Assembly: GCA_027017025.1 (NCBI GenBank)
Contig: JALURH010000181.1
Coordinates: forward strand, 1-9,316
Direction of reading: 5' to 3'
Length of the DNA stretch: 9,316 nt
Origin: Thermofilaceae archaeon
GTDB taxonomy: Archaea > Thermoproteota > Thermoprotei > Thermofilales > Thermofilaceae
Position 1 is the stretch's first letter; the number at the start of each line of letters is the position of its first letter. The notes under the pieces are model-generated. The model was not told the DNA's origin. It saw nothing but the letters and a program-made list of their open reading frames with translations, and searched no databases. Both the position numbers and the translations under genes were made by a program. This document shows positions 1-6,298 of this stretch, piece after piece.

Positions 1-2
1 TC

Positions 3-401
3 TTAGGGCTTAGACAGCATGTAGGTAAATTTATTGGCGAGTTAAGTCATGGGAATAAGAGGAAAACTCTATTGGCGACGCTTTTTCTCAGAGACCCCTC
101 TATACTTATATTAGATGAAGTTTTTTCGGGTCTAGACCCAGCAACTGCTCGTTTAGTTAAAACGTGGCTTAGAGAGAAAACTAGGCGTAACTCAGCTATT
201 CTCGTTTCAACACACGTATTGCCTATAGCTGAGGCAATAGCAGACCGTATCCTAATAATACATGAGGGGAGCATAGTTGCTGAGGGGAAACCTGGGGAGC
301 TGAAGGAAATTTTTGGGGCTAAAGAGCTGGAGGAGGTTTTCCTAGAGGTAACTGGGTACACAGGGGAGTATGAGGAGTTAATAAAGGAGCTATATAGGTA
401 A
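3..401 (+). CDS. ABC transporter ATP-binding protein, C-terminal part (5' end outside window)
   Basis: This is the C-terminal half of an ABC ATPase that would power the permease encoded just downstream. The frame is open from base 3 to a TAA at 399-401, about 132 residues. Visible in order are a signature motif written LSHGNKRK (canonical LSGGQ), Walker B with the catalytic glutamate and D-loop (ILILDEVFSGLD), and the switch histidine in STHVL. The tail resembles other ABC-2 family ATPases (IHEGSIVAEG, then an acidic C-terminus). Walker A and the Q-loop must lie upstream of the window. A TTG at 72 falls inside the signature-to-Walker B region and is not a credible start. The permease gene follows after 14 nt, so the two are very likely one operon and one exporter. 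The signature has His in place of the first Gly, a substitution I recall as tolerated in this subfamily. The substrate cannot be inferred. Confidence 0.93.
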   Translation, partial: LGLRQHVGKFIGELSHGNKRKTLLATLFLRDPSILILDEVFSGLDPATARLVKTWLREKTRRNSAILVSTHVLPIAEAIADRILIIHEGSIVAEGKPGELKEIFGAKELEEVFLEVTGYTGEYEELIKELYR

Positions 402-406
402 TTGGG

Positions 407-411
407 GGAGG
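407..411 (+). promoter_or_regulatory. Shine-Dalgarno (GGAGG) for the ABC permease
   Basis: GGAGG lies within a G-rich run 4 nt before the TTG at 416. The spacing is short, but there is no better in-frame start: upstream in-frame codons are not start codons, and the next TTG (codon 10) has no SD. It supports the TTG start and translation within the ATPase-permease operon. Confidence 0.55.
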
Positions 412-415
412 GCTT

Positions 416-1987
416 TTGAATCCAAGCAGGCTAGCTAAGCTATTGGCTAGGGAGGTAGCCTATAGGTCGAGTCGTAGCGGCTATAGACACTTCAGTTTCC
501 TGGGTAGGAAGGAGGTAACTACGCCCTCAGCCTTTAGATCAAATATTCTAACCTCACTATTCTTCACTTTTCTTTCTCTTATTATAACTGTCCCTGTGTT
601 AATGACTAGCGGTGGCGGAGACCTCGAGAATATTTTTATTGAGATATCGATGTTACTCATACTATTTGAGTTATTTATAGCACTACTATCCTCAGTAACC
701 TTTACTTCAACATTCATTAACGAGAGGCTTGTTGGAATACTGAGAATACTGCCACTTAGGGAAGAAGATGTATTATCGGCCTATATCCAAGCATTGCTGT
801 TGTACTGGGGTGGTCTCTCCGCAGTTTTCATCTTTCTTCCAGGTATGATACTAGCTATATATTACTCCTATATGGGGTATTTACCTATTATACAACCAGT
901 AATGGGCATAGTTAGCGGGTTCCTGGTACTCTTCCTGAGCTACTCGGTAGGTATAGCTATAGGGACTTTTTCTCCACTAGTAAAAAAGAGAAGTATTCTA
1001 AGACTTATTTCAGCTGTAGCATGGCTATTGGTATTCATTTTATTCTATGCAGGATCCTCTCTAGTGAGATACATTACACCAGTGATTGGGGGGGAGATAC
1101 CTGACTGGATGGCGATGATCCCGTTTATAGGATTAACCCTGGTATACAAGAATATTCTCGGGGGGATTATCTCGGCAACTACTTCAATAGTGATAATATA
1201 TCTCTCCTATAGAATAGCTTCGCTAAAGCTTCGGGAGCTCTTAATGCTAGAGTATAAAATACAGCCCACTAGGGCGCCTAAAGCTTTGGAGAAAGAGGTT
1301 AAAACTATTAAGGTTAAGCCTAGGGGGATGCTGGAGGGATTTGTATTGAAGGACATTAGGCTCATTAGTAGGGAGCCTAGGAGGCTAGCTAACATCCTAT
1401 ACCTGCTTGTTATACCTATATTAATGTTTCTCCCAGGCTACTTCTCTAATCCCCCGGGGAAGGTGCCTAGTTTTGTTTTAACAACGATAGGTGCTATGTT
1501 AGGCCTTTTCTCTGGAACAACTGTGAGTACACTATTCTTTATAGAGGGGAGTGGGGCCCACGTACTCTATACCCTACCTATTTCTAGGAGGAAACTTGCT
1601 ATAGTTAAGACCGTCGAGACATGTTTCTTAACGTTACCTGGAGCTGCTATAGTATTCGCTCTAAGCCTATATCTCTCTACAGATATACTTATCTCCACAG
1701 TTGGTGCTATCTTTGTCTTAATAGCATCTTTCTCAACCGGTATAGCTCTCTCAGCTCTAGTAGTGAGGCAGCTACCGGAGGCTCCATCTGATTGGACAGA
1801 GGGATCGATCTCTAGAGCTAGATACGGAGTAGCAGTTATGTTCTACTACATTCTATTGATGGTAGCTACTTTCTTAATCCTATTTTCAGTAGAGAACCCT
1901 CTCTTAGCTTTCACATATACAGCCATAGTCTACCTAACTATAGGTACAACGTTATTCACAATTCTTTCAAGAAATAAGCCAGTATGA
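416..1987 (+). CDS. ABC-2 type transporter permease, fused two-half, about 12 membrane helices
   Basis: A 523-residue integral membrane protein, probably the membrane part of an ABC exporter with the ATPase upstream. I count about twelve hydrophobic segments, near residues 44-65, 74-97, 123-150, 157-187, 195-215, 233-265, 325-345, 352-376, 400-420, 424-450, 472-492 and 496-518. A basic cytoplasmic linker lies at about 270-322. The two halves look like a duplication. Both start with a charged amphipathic segment leading to NIL (43-45 and 326-328), and both have an F-I-x-E / LP motif at equal spacing: F100-E103-LPL112-114 and F375-E377-LP387-388. This suggests both halves of a dimeric ABC-2 permease in one chain, served by one ATPase gene. 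ABC-2 proteins often have one six-helix unit of about 250 residues, so this is roughly twice that. The start is TTG with an SD. The substrate is unknown; drug, lipid or polysaccharide export are all possible. Confidence 0.85.
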   Translation: MNPSRLAKLLAREVAYRSSRSGYRHFSFLGRKEVTTPSAFRSNILTSLFFTFLSLIITVPVLMTSGGGDLENIFIEISMLLILFELFIALLSSVTFTSTFINERLVGILRILPLREEDVLSAYIQALLLYWGGLSAVFIFLPGMILAIYYSYMGYLPIIQPVMGIVSGFLVLFLSYSVGIAIGTFSPLVKKRSILRLISAVAWLLVFILFYAGSSLVRYITPVIGGEIPDWMAMIPFIGLTLVYKNILGGIISATTSIVIIYLSYRIASLKLRELLMLEYKIQPTRAPKALEKEVKTIKVKPRGMLEGFVLKDIRLISREPRRLANILYLLVIPILMFLPGYFSNPPGKVPSFVLTTIGAMLGLFSGTTVSTLFFIEGSGAHVLYTLPISRRKLAIVKTVETCFLTLPGAAIVFALSLYLSTDILISTVGAIFVLIASFSTGIALSALVVRQLPEAPSDWTEGSISRARYGVAVMFYYILLMVATFLILFSVENPLLAFTYTAIVYLTIGTTLFTILSRNKPV

Positions 1988-2021
1988 GCCTTAGCATAGC
2001 TAACTACGGTGATATGTTTTC

Positions 2022-2046
2022 ATTACCATAGTAATACTATGGTAAT
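2022..2046. repeat. Perfect 25-bp inverted repeat (11-bp arms, 3-bp centre), possible operator
   Basis: The left arm ATTACCATAGT (2022-2032) and right arm ACTATGGTAAT (2036-2046) are exact reverse complements around AAT. The repeat sits in the 110-bp gap between the permease stop and the repeat-protein gene, 26 bp upstream of the TATA-like box proposed for the latter. A shorter inverted repeat, TTAGC-ATA-GCTAA (1991-2003), lies just after the permease stop. The size and symmetry suit binding of a dimeric helix-turn-helix regulator. Alternatively the RNA form could be a hairpin ending the ABC operon, although crenarchaeal terminators usually rely on T-runs. No second copy was noticed in the window. 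Confidence 0.6.
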
Positions 2047-2072
2047 ATTTGTTAACTAATAGATGAAGACAA

Positions 2073-2079
2073 TTTTATC
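2073..2079 (+). promoter_or_regulatory. Possible TATA box for the helical-repeat protein gene
   Basis: TTTTATC is centred 22 nt before the GTG at 2098, a little closer than the usual 25-27 nt from box to transcription start; read as AATTTTAT (2071-2078) it fits better. No SD precedes the GTG, which agrees with a leaderless transcript. The same TTTTATC heptamer stands before tldD on the other strand. Confidence 0.4.
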
Positions 2080-2097
2080 AAAGAATACTCTATATGG

Positions 2098-3135
2098 GTG
2101 TGGGTTACTACGACAAAGAACAGTTATAGGATAGAAGAGGGGTTAGAGAGAATCTTTGATAAATCTAGGGTTATCCAAGATGAAGACGCTAGGGACCGTA
2201 TTCTATCTCTGCTATCAAGAACCTACACCAAGCTGGGGCTACATGATAAGGCACTGGAGGTTGCGGGGAACATTAGTAGTATGTTCTACAGGGTTTTAAC
2301 CCTACTGGATATAGCGATGCAACCAATTCCCGAGAATATTTTAGGCGAAATTAGCGATAGGGTGGAGAGATCCATGGAGGAAATAAGTAATTACTCTCAT
2401 CTAGCGGTGGTTTTAGCTAGATTAGCCGAAATCTATTCATATCATGGACTTAAGGTAGAGAAAGTTTTAGATAGGATAGATAGTTTCTTAGATAAAGTGT
2501 TATGTGAGAGAAAATCTGGGGAGCACGACCTTGTCTTAGCTAGGGTAGTAAGTAGCTATGCATATATAGGTGAGTTGGAGCGAGCACTCAGCTTAGTGGA
2601 TAAGATCTTTTCTCTGGAGAACCGTGTCCTAGCTCTCACTGAACTACTTGAGAGAACAAATAATGACGATAAGCTAGAGGAAGTCTTCACCTATACATTA
2701 GATCTTATTGATAGGATAGAGTACCCCAGTGTTGATAAAGTATTATCACTTATACACTTGGTGTACTCAGCGGCAAAAGTAGGTTTTAGCCCCCGGGTTC
2801 TAGTCGAGAGAGTAGAGGAGGAACTCAAGTATTTTGAGGGCACATTTTCCTATATAATTATACTTACACAACTGATTGAAGCTAAGACATATCTTGGAGA
2901 AAGTGTTGGAGAGTATTTACCTATGCTAAGGGAGATAGGGGAAGAATTAGATTTAAGGAGTCTCCCAGACTATGTTATCAGGGAGTTAATTAAGTCGTAT
3001 GTTGTTGCTGGGGGATTTGAGGAAGCAATAGAATATATCAATAAGATAGATGACTCTAGGAAAAAACTGTATGCATTAGCCTGTCTCTACCACATCCTTG
3101 CTAGTCACAAGAAAAGAGGAGATATATCTCCTTAA
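2098..3135 (+). CDS. Helical TPR-like repeat protein of unknown function
   Basis: I do not recognise this 345-residue protein as a named family. It appears soluble, without signal peptide or membrane segment, and is almost entirely predicted amphipathic helix. It contains about five degenerate helix-pair units of roughly 43-50 residues, near 31-74, 98-136, 142-185, 212-262 and 290-335. The clearest units share a TPR/solenoid pattern of small residue, Tyr, then x3-Gly, then Ala-Leu/Ile, with an Ile-Asp/Ser and Arg-x2-Leu continuation: TYTKLGLHDKALEVAGNIS, SYAYIGELERALSLVDKI and SYVVAGGFEEAIEYINKID. Such solenoids usually hold protein partners, but no partner is evident here. GTG 2098 is the only usable start, since the frame is closed upstream at a TAA (2053) with no other start codon after it, and the next ATG is codon 62. 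Its last 60 bp overlap the convergent HIT gene. Expression may be governed by the palindrome upstream. Confidence 0.8.
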   Translation: MWVTTTKNSYRIEEGLERIFDKSRVIQDEDARDRILSLLSRTYTKLGLHDKALEVAGNISSMFYRVLTLLDIAMQPIPENILGEISDRVERSMEEISNYSHLAVVLARLAEIYSYHGLKVEKVLDRIDSFLDKVLCERKSGEHDLVLARVVSSYAYIGELERALSLVDKIFSLENRVLALTELLERTNNDDKLEEVFTYTLDLIDRIEYPSVDKVLSLIHLVYSAAKVGFSPRVLVERVEEELKYFEGTFSYIIILTQLIEAKTYLGESVGEYLPMLREIGEELDLRSLPDYVIRELIKSYVVAGGFEEAIEYINKIDDSRKKLYALACLYHILASHKKRGDISP

Positions 3136-3513
3136 AGCCCTACTAATTTCTTCCCCCTCCTTATCTCTGAGGTATGTTCTTCGGTGCTGCGCAGTAGTAT
3201 AAAATGGTATTACGTGTATGTGTAGGTGCATTATCTCTTGTCCAGCTAGTCTACCATTATTCATTACAAGTTTTATAGCTCTAGCACCTAACTCCCTTAC
3301 TTGTGCAATAGATACCCACTTAGCAACTCTAGTAACACGCTCTAGAGCTTCTTCAGGCACATCTAAGATATTCTTGAAATGTTCCCTAGTGACTACGAGG
3401 GTGTGACCGCGTGCTACGGGGAATTTATCCAGGAAAGCTACAACAATATTATCTCGGTATACGAAATATGCTTTCTCTAGACCTTTAATTATTCTACAAA
3501 ATATACATTCCAT
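3076..3513 (-). CDS. HIT-family nucleotide hydrolase/transferase
   Basis: This 145-residue protein is a histidine-triad (HIT) protein. The diagnostic motif H-L-H-I-H-V-I is at residues 96-102; by family knowledge His98 and His100 correspond to the active-site histidines that attack and stabilise the alpha phosphate of a nucleotide substrate. The N-terminal C3-x2-C6, together with H45 (TREHF) and H96, matches the zinc-binding version of the family. The conserved ARGHTLVV strand is at 34-41. Members hydrolyse AMP-linked compounds (adenosine phosphoramidates, dinucleoside polyphosphates); the exact substrate cannot be read from the sequence. ATG 3513 gives a family-like N-terminus and follows a TATA box at 3546-3539 with only a few nt of leader, so the message is probably leaderless. 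The gene is downstream of tldE by 42 nt and its 3' end overlaps the convergent repeat-protein gene. Length is normal. Confidence 0.93.
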   Translation of the reverse strand: MECIFCRIIKGLEKAYFVYRDNIVVAFLDKFPVARGHTLVVTREHFKNILDVPEEALERVTRVAKWVSIAQVRELGARAIKLVMNNGRLAGQEIMHLHIHVIPFYTTAQHRRTYLRDKEGEEISRALRRYISSFLVTSKDVVETG

Positions 3514-3538
3514 AGCTCTAAATTAGCTCATACCAGAG

Positions 3539-3546
3539 TATAAAAA
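3539..3546 (-). promoter_or_regulatory. TATA box for the HIT gene
   Basis: On the minus strand TTTTTATA is centred about 29 nt before the ATG at 3513, predicting transcription from about 3516-3517 and a 3-4 nt leader. No SD is present, as expected for a leaderless message. The box lies in the 42-bp gap after tldE. Its T-run could also help end tldDE transcription. Confidence 0.55.
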
Positions 3547-3555
3547 GATGGTTTA

Positions 3556-4872
3556 TTATTTGCCTACAAAAGCTATATTCTCTACGCTAACCATAGGGAC
3601 GTAGGTACCAAATCTACGCTCAATTTTCTTGCTTATCCCAGATATGTTTTTAAGCATCTCATAGAGGTTTCCAGACAGCATACATTCTTTAACGGGATAT
3701 TTTTTCTCGCCATTCTCTATGTAGAATGCTTGTTTCGCTACACCAGAAACTACACCATCCTGAAACCTTATATCTCCGGAAAACCTTCTAATATATACTC
3801 CCCGCTTTACTTCACTAAATATTTCATCCTCATCCATATCTCCTCTCCCTACGACGGTATTTGTTGGTGAAACAGACAGTAGGTTGGCAGCATTTCCAGT
3901 AGGTTCTTTGTCGAGTATTCTAGCAACATATGTATTAAATATAAAGTTCTTCAAGACCCCATTCTCTATTATGGTCGTTCTCTGACGAGGGCTACCCTCA
4001 TAGTCAAATCTAGATGAATTTAATCCTCCCTCCAGTATTCCATCATCGTATATCGTCAATTTAGTAACAGCTATTTCCTCACCTATTTTGTCTCTCAGCG
4101 GACTACTACCTTTCCAAATGTTCTCTCCATTATAGGCTCCAGAGAGAGCTAAGAAAATACTTGATGCAACGTCATAGTCAAGAATAAGTGTACCAGTAAA
4201 TCTCTCAATGGGCCTAGCACCAAGAGACTCTATAGCTAGTTTAGCTGCCTTCCTACCTAGCTCATCGAAATCTATATCATACTTCCTTGAGGCGTCTCCA
4301 GCAAACGAGTAACTTCCTATCTCGCCTTTCTCCTTAGCAACCGCGGAGAGATAGGCGGAAATTGAAGTATATTTTTCATTCCCGAGGAAGCCTCTATTGT
4401 TGCCTATAGTAACCTCTCTTATGCTTGCCTCAACTACTCCATCGGAAACAGAAACTCGTTCATCATATGCTAGGGCCGTCTCCAGCATTCCCCTAGCTAC
4501 GTTGACAATATCTCCTGCCTCTAGATTAACTATCTTGTTATCAAATAATCCACCAACTTTAGGCAAGGGTTTGGGATTAGGTAGTCCAGACCAATATTTA
4601 TTAGGCGTTGATGAGCGAGCGAGTCGATATGCTTTCTCTACGGTAGATAATATGCTTTTTTCATCAATTAATGATGTTAAGGCACTACCAATTTTCTTGT
4701 CAACTACGACTGTTACAACAAATCTCCTTGAAACTACCGTATTAGCTCTCTTAACTTCATCATTCTCTATCTCAACTCTATAAGACTTGGAGCTAGTCAA
4801 AGCAATATGTATATCACTAACCCCCAGTTCTGCCGCCTTACTCAATGCTTTCTCAATATACTGCTCACTCAA
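3556..4872 (-). CDS. tldE: TldE/PmbA-type subunit of the TldD-TldE protease
   Basis: A 438-residue member of the TldD/PmbA superfamily and the non-catalytic partner of the TldD encoded just upstream. The region equivalent to the TldD active site (about 228-245, LILDYDVASSIFLALSG) has no HExxxH, as expected of TldE. Family features include the segment NIWKGSSPLRDKIGE (251-265), the SRFDYEGSPRQRTTIIENG stretch (287-305) and PTGNAANLL (324-332). In bacteria the TldD-TldE heterodimer degrades or trims small unfolded peptides, for example the microcin B17 leader and the CcdA antitoxin; archaeal substrates are not evident from this locus. The start is a TTG whose last two bases plus the next A form the TldD stop (TTGA overlap), with a strong SD 8 nt upstream inside tldD, so the two proteins are probably made by coupled translation. 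A TAA ends it 42 nt before the HIT gene. Confidence 0.93.
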   Translation of the reverse strand: MSEQYIEKALSKAAELGVSDIHIALTSSKSYRVEIENDEVKRANTVVSRRFVVTVVVDKKIGSALTSLIDEKSILSTVEKAYRLARSSTPNKYWSGLPNPKPLPKVGGLFDNKIVNLEAGDIVNVARGMLETALAYDERVSVSDGVVEASIREVTIGNNRGFLGNEKYTSISAYLSAVAKEKGEIGSYSFAGDASRKYDIDFDELGRKAAKLAIESLGARPIERFTGTLILDYDVASSIFLALSGAYNGENIWKGSSPLRDKIGEEIAVTKLTIYDDGILEGGLNSSRFDYEGSPRQRTTIIENGVLKNFIFNTYVARILDKEPTGNAANLLSVSPTNTVVGRGDMDEDEIFSEVKRGVYIRRFSGDIRFQDGVVSGVAKQAFYIENGEKKYPVKECMLSGNLYEMLKNISGISKKIERRFGTYVPMVSVENIAFVGK

Positions 4873-6263
4873 CGCATACCACCTCCCACAATTATCTTAC
4901 ACCTGATATGTGGACCACCCCCGTCTACTGGAACCCACTGTCCTTTCCCACAGAAACCTGGAGAATCTATCTTCAAGTCCTTACCTACAGCATCCACGCT
5001 CCTAAGTACATCAATAGCTAAACCCGATACAGTAACTCCTCTATACGGCTTCACCAGCTTGCCATTCTCTATTTTCCATGCTTCTTGAACAGCAAACATA
5101 AATTCTCCATTGGAGTCTGCTTGTCCATGTAAACCACCTTTAAGGTAAAATCCATCCCTAGTTTCTTGGATAATTTCTTCAGGATCCCAGTCACCCGGAG
5201 CCATATACGTATTTCTCATCCTAACTAGGGGACCATGTCTATAGTCTTGAGCTCTACCGTTACCTGTGGGACTAGCCCCCATCTCTGCTGCAGTCTCCCT
5301 AGTATGCATGAACTCCTTAAGTATCCCCTTTTCAACAATTATAACATCCCTGGCCTTAACTCCTTCATCATCGTATGGTACCCATCCAAAAGCATAGCTA
5401 GGACCTGGGCTATCAATTATAGTTACGAGAGGCGATGCAACCTGTTGTCCAATCTTACCTGTAAGCACAGTACCACTCATAACAAGGTCGGCTTCAGCTG
5501 TATGACCGAAAGCTTCATGGACTATTAACCCAAGTAGATCGTGATCAAGTACAGCTGTAGCTAAACCACCCTTAGGTACTGTAGCATCAAGTAATCTAAC
5601 AGCCCTAGCCGAAACCTCTCTAGCTAGCTCAAATGGATCCTTCATGTCAAAAGCCTCAAAACCAGCTGTCTTACTTATCCTATCGTACGCTGGAGTTATT
5701 ACTCCTCCACGTTCAGCGGCAACGTAAATCGACAACAGGATTTGTGTTCCCTCAATCACTATCTCAGTTCCCTCACTATTAACGAAGAACTTCTTGTAAA
5801 CCCCTTCGCTATACCTTATTCGATCATCCTTAATCTCCTCTTTCTCGAGAACTATTTTATCTACTTCAATAGCCATACGAACTTTCTCCTCTAGAGACAC
5901 GTCGAGCGGGTTTTTCTTCACATCAGCCTTAACGTATTCCCTATATGCTTCGCTAGAAGCTATGTGTGAAGCCTTTTTCTTGCTAAGGCTTATAGAACGA
6001 GCCATTCCCAAAGCATCTTTTACAGCGCTGATTAGGCTCTCAGAGGATATAACTTCTACTGAGGAGAAACCCCATGCACCATCGTAGAGGACACGTACAC
6101 CAGCGCCTACGGTATGCGTAGTTAATGCCTCCTCGGAATATTTCTTCCTTATGGATACATTTGTACTAAATCTATCTTCTAGCCTAATGTCAATATACTT
6201 AACCCCTAAACTATGTGCATATTCCGTAGCTCTATGTAGGAGATCTATGTAACTTTCTTCCAT
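4869..6263 (-). CDS. tldD: TldD metalloprotease subunit
   Basis: The catalytic subunit of the TldD-TldE zinc protease, 464 residues. The active-site motif H249-E-A-F-G-H254 (HExxxH) is followed by AEADLVMSG, as in bacterial TldD. The conserved C-terminal cysteine, probably the third metal ligand, is C438 in SPGFCGKGQ. PYDDEGV (296-302), SPTGNGRAQDYRH (331-343) and the terminal IVGGG strand also match the family. Length is typical, and no signal peptide is seen, so it should be cytoplasmic. I chose ATG 6263 over the TTG one codon earlier because a TATA-like box is centred 25 nt before it and there is no SD; the difference is one residue. The gene follows bax1 by 35 nt and overlaps tldE by 4 bp, so the pair is one unit. 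In this family metal-dependent cleavage occurs inside the dimer cavity on unfolded peptides; the natural archaeal substrate is not visible here. Confidence 0.96.
   Translation of the reverse strand: MEESYIDLLHRATEYAHSLGVKYIDIRLEDRFSTNVSIRKKYSEEALTTHTVGAGVRVLYDGAWGFSSVEVISSESLISAVKDALGMARSISLSKKKASHIASSEAYREYVKADVKKNPLDVSLEEKVRMAIEVDKIVLEKEEIKDDRIRYSEGVYKKFFVNSEGTEIVIEGTQILLSIYVAAERGGVITPAYDRISKTAGFEAFDMKDPFELAREVSARAVRLLDATVPKGGLATAVLDHDLLGLIVHEAFGHTAEADLVMSGTVLTGKIGQQVASPLVTIIDSPGPSYAFGWVPYDDEGVKARDVIIVEKGILKEFMHTRETAAEMGASPTGNGRAQDYRHGPLVRMRNTYMAPGDWDPEEIIQETRDGFYLKGGLHGQADSNGEFMFAVQEAWKIENGKLVKPYRGVTVSGLAIDVLRSVDAVGKDLKIDSPGFCGKGQWVPVDGGGPHIRCKIIVGGGMR
4881..4886 (-). promoter_or_regulatory. 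Shine-Dalgarno for tldE, inside the 3' end of tldD
   Basis: GGAGGT on the minus strand lies 8 nt before the TTG of tldE and is built from the glycine codons near the TldD C-terminus. It fixes the TTG start, since the only nearby ATG (4877-4875) is in the tldD frame and reads into its stop. Confidence 0.75.
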
Positions 6264-6284
6264 CAAGTATTAAAGTACAAACTA

Positions 6285-6291
6285 GATAAAA
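6285..6291 (-). promoter_or_regulatory. Possible TATA box for tldDE
   Basis: TTTTATC on the minus strand is centred 25 nt before ATG 6263, so transcription would begin almost on the start codon. It sits in the 35-bp gap after the bax1 stop and suggests tldDE can be expressed apart from xpb-bax1. Confidence 0.5.
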
Positions 6292-6298
6292 CATTTAA

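Noticed and set aside
1..401. His in the ABC signature (LSHGN) as a sign of a dead ATPase
   Set aside because: Walker B, its catalytic Glu, the D-loop and the switch His are intact, and ABC-2 exporters often vary at this position.
2094..2096. ATG just before the GTG of the repeat protein
   Set aside because: It is in another frame and meets a stop after 11 codons.
4807..5088. Open frame on the + strand across the tldD/tldE junction
   Set aside because: Antisense to two well-supported genes; no promoter, SD or motif supports it.
5368..5380. GATGATGA on the minus strand resembling a C box of a C/D box sRNA
   Set aside because: It encodes the conserved DDE of TldD, and no D box with suitable guide spacing was found nearby.
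6264..6266. TTG one codon before the tldD ATG as the start
   Set aside because: ATG 6263 is directly adjacent, is the stronger codon and fits the TATA-to-start distance; the change is only one residue.
3514..6298. A peptide precursor (RiPP-like substrate) for TldD-TldE
   Set aside because: The gaps around tldD, tldE and HIT are under 45 bp and contain no small open frame. No precursor or modification enzymes are seen, so no peptide-maturation cluster is claimed.
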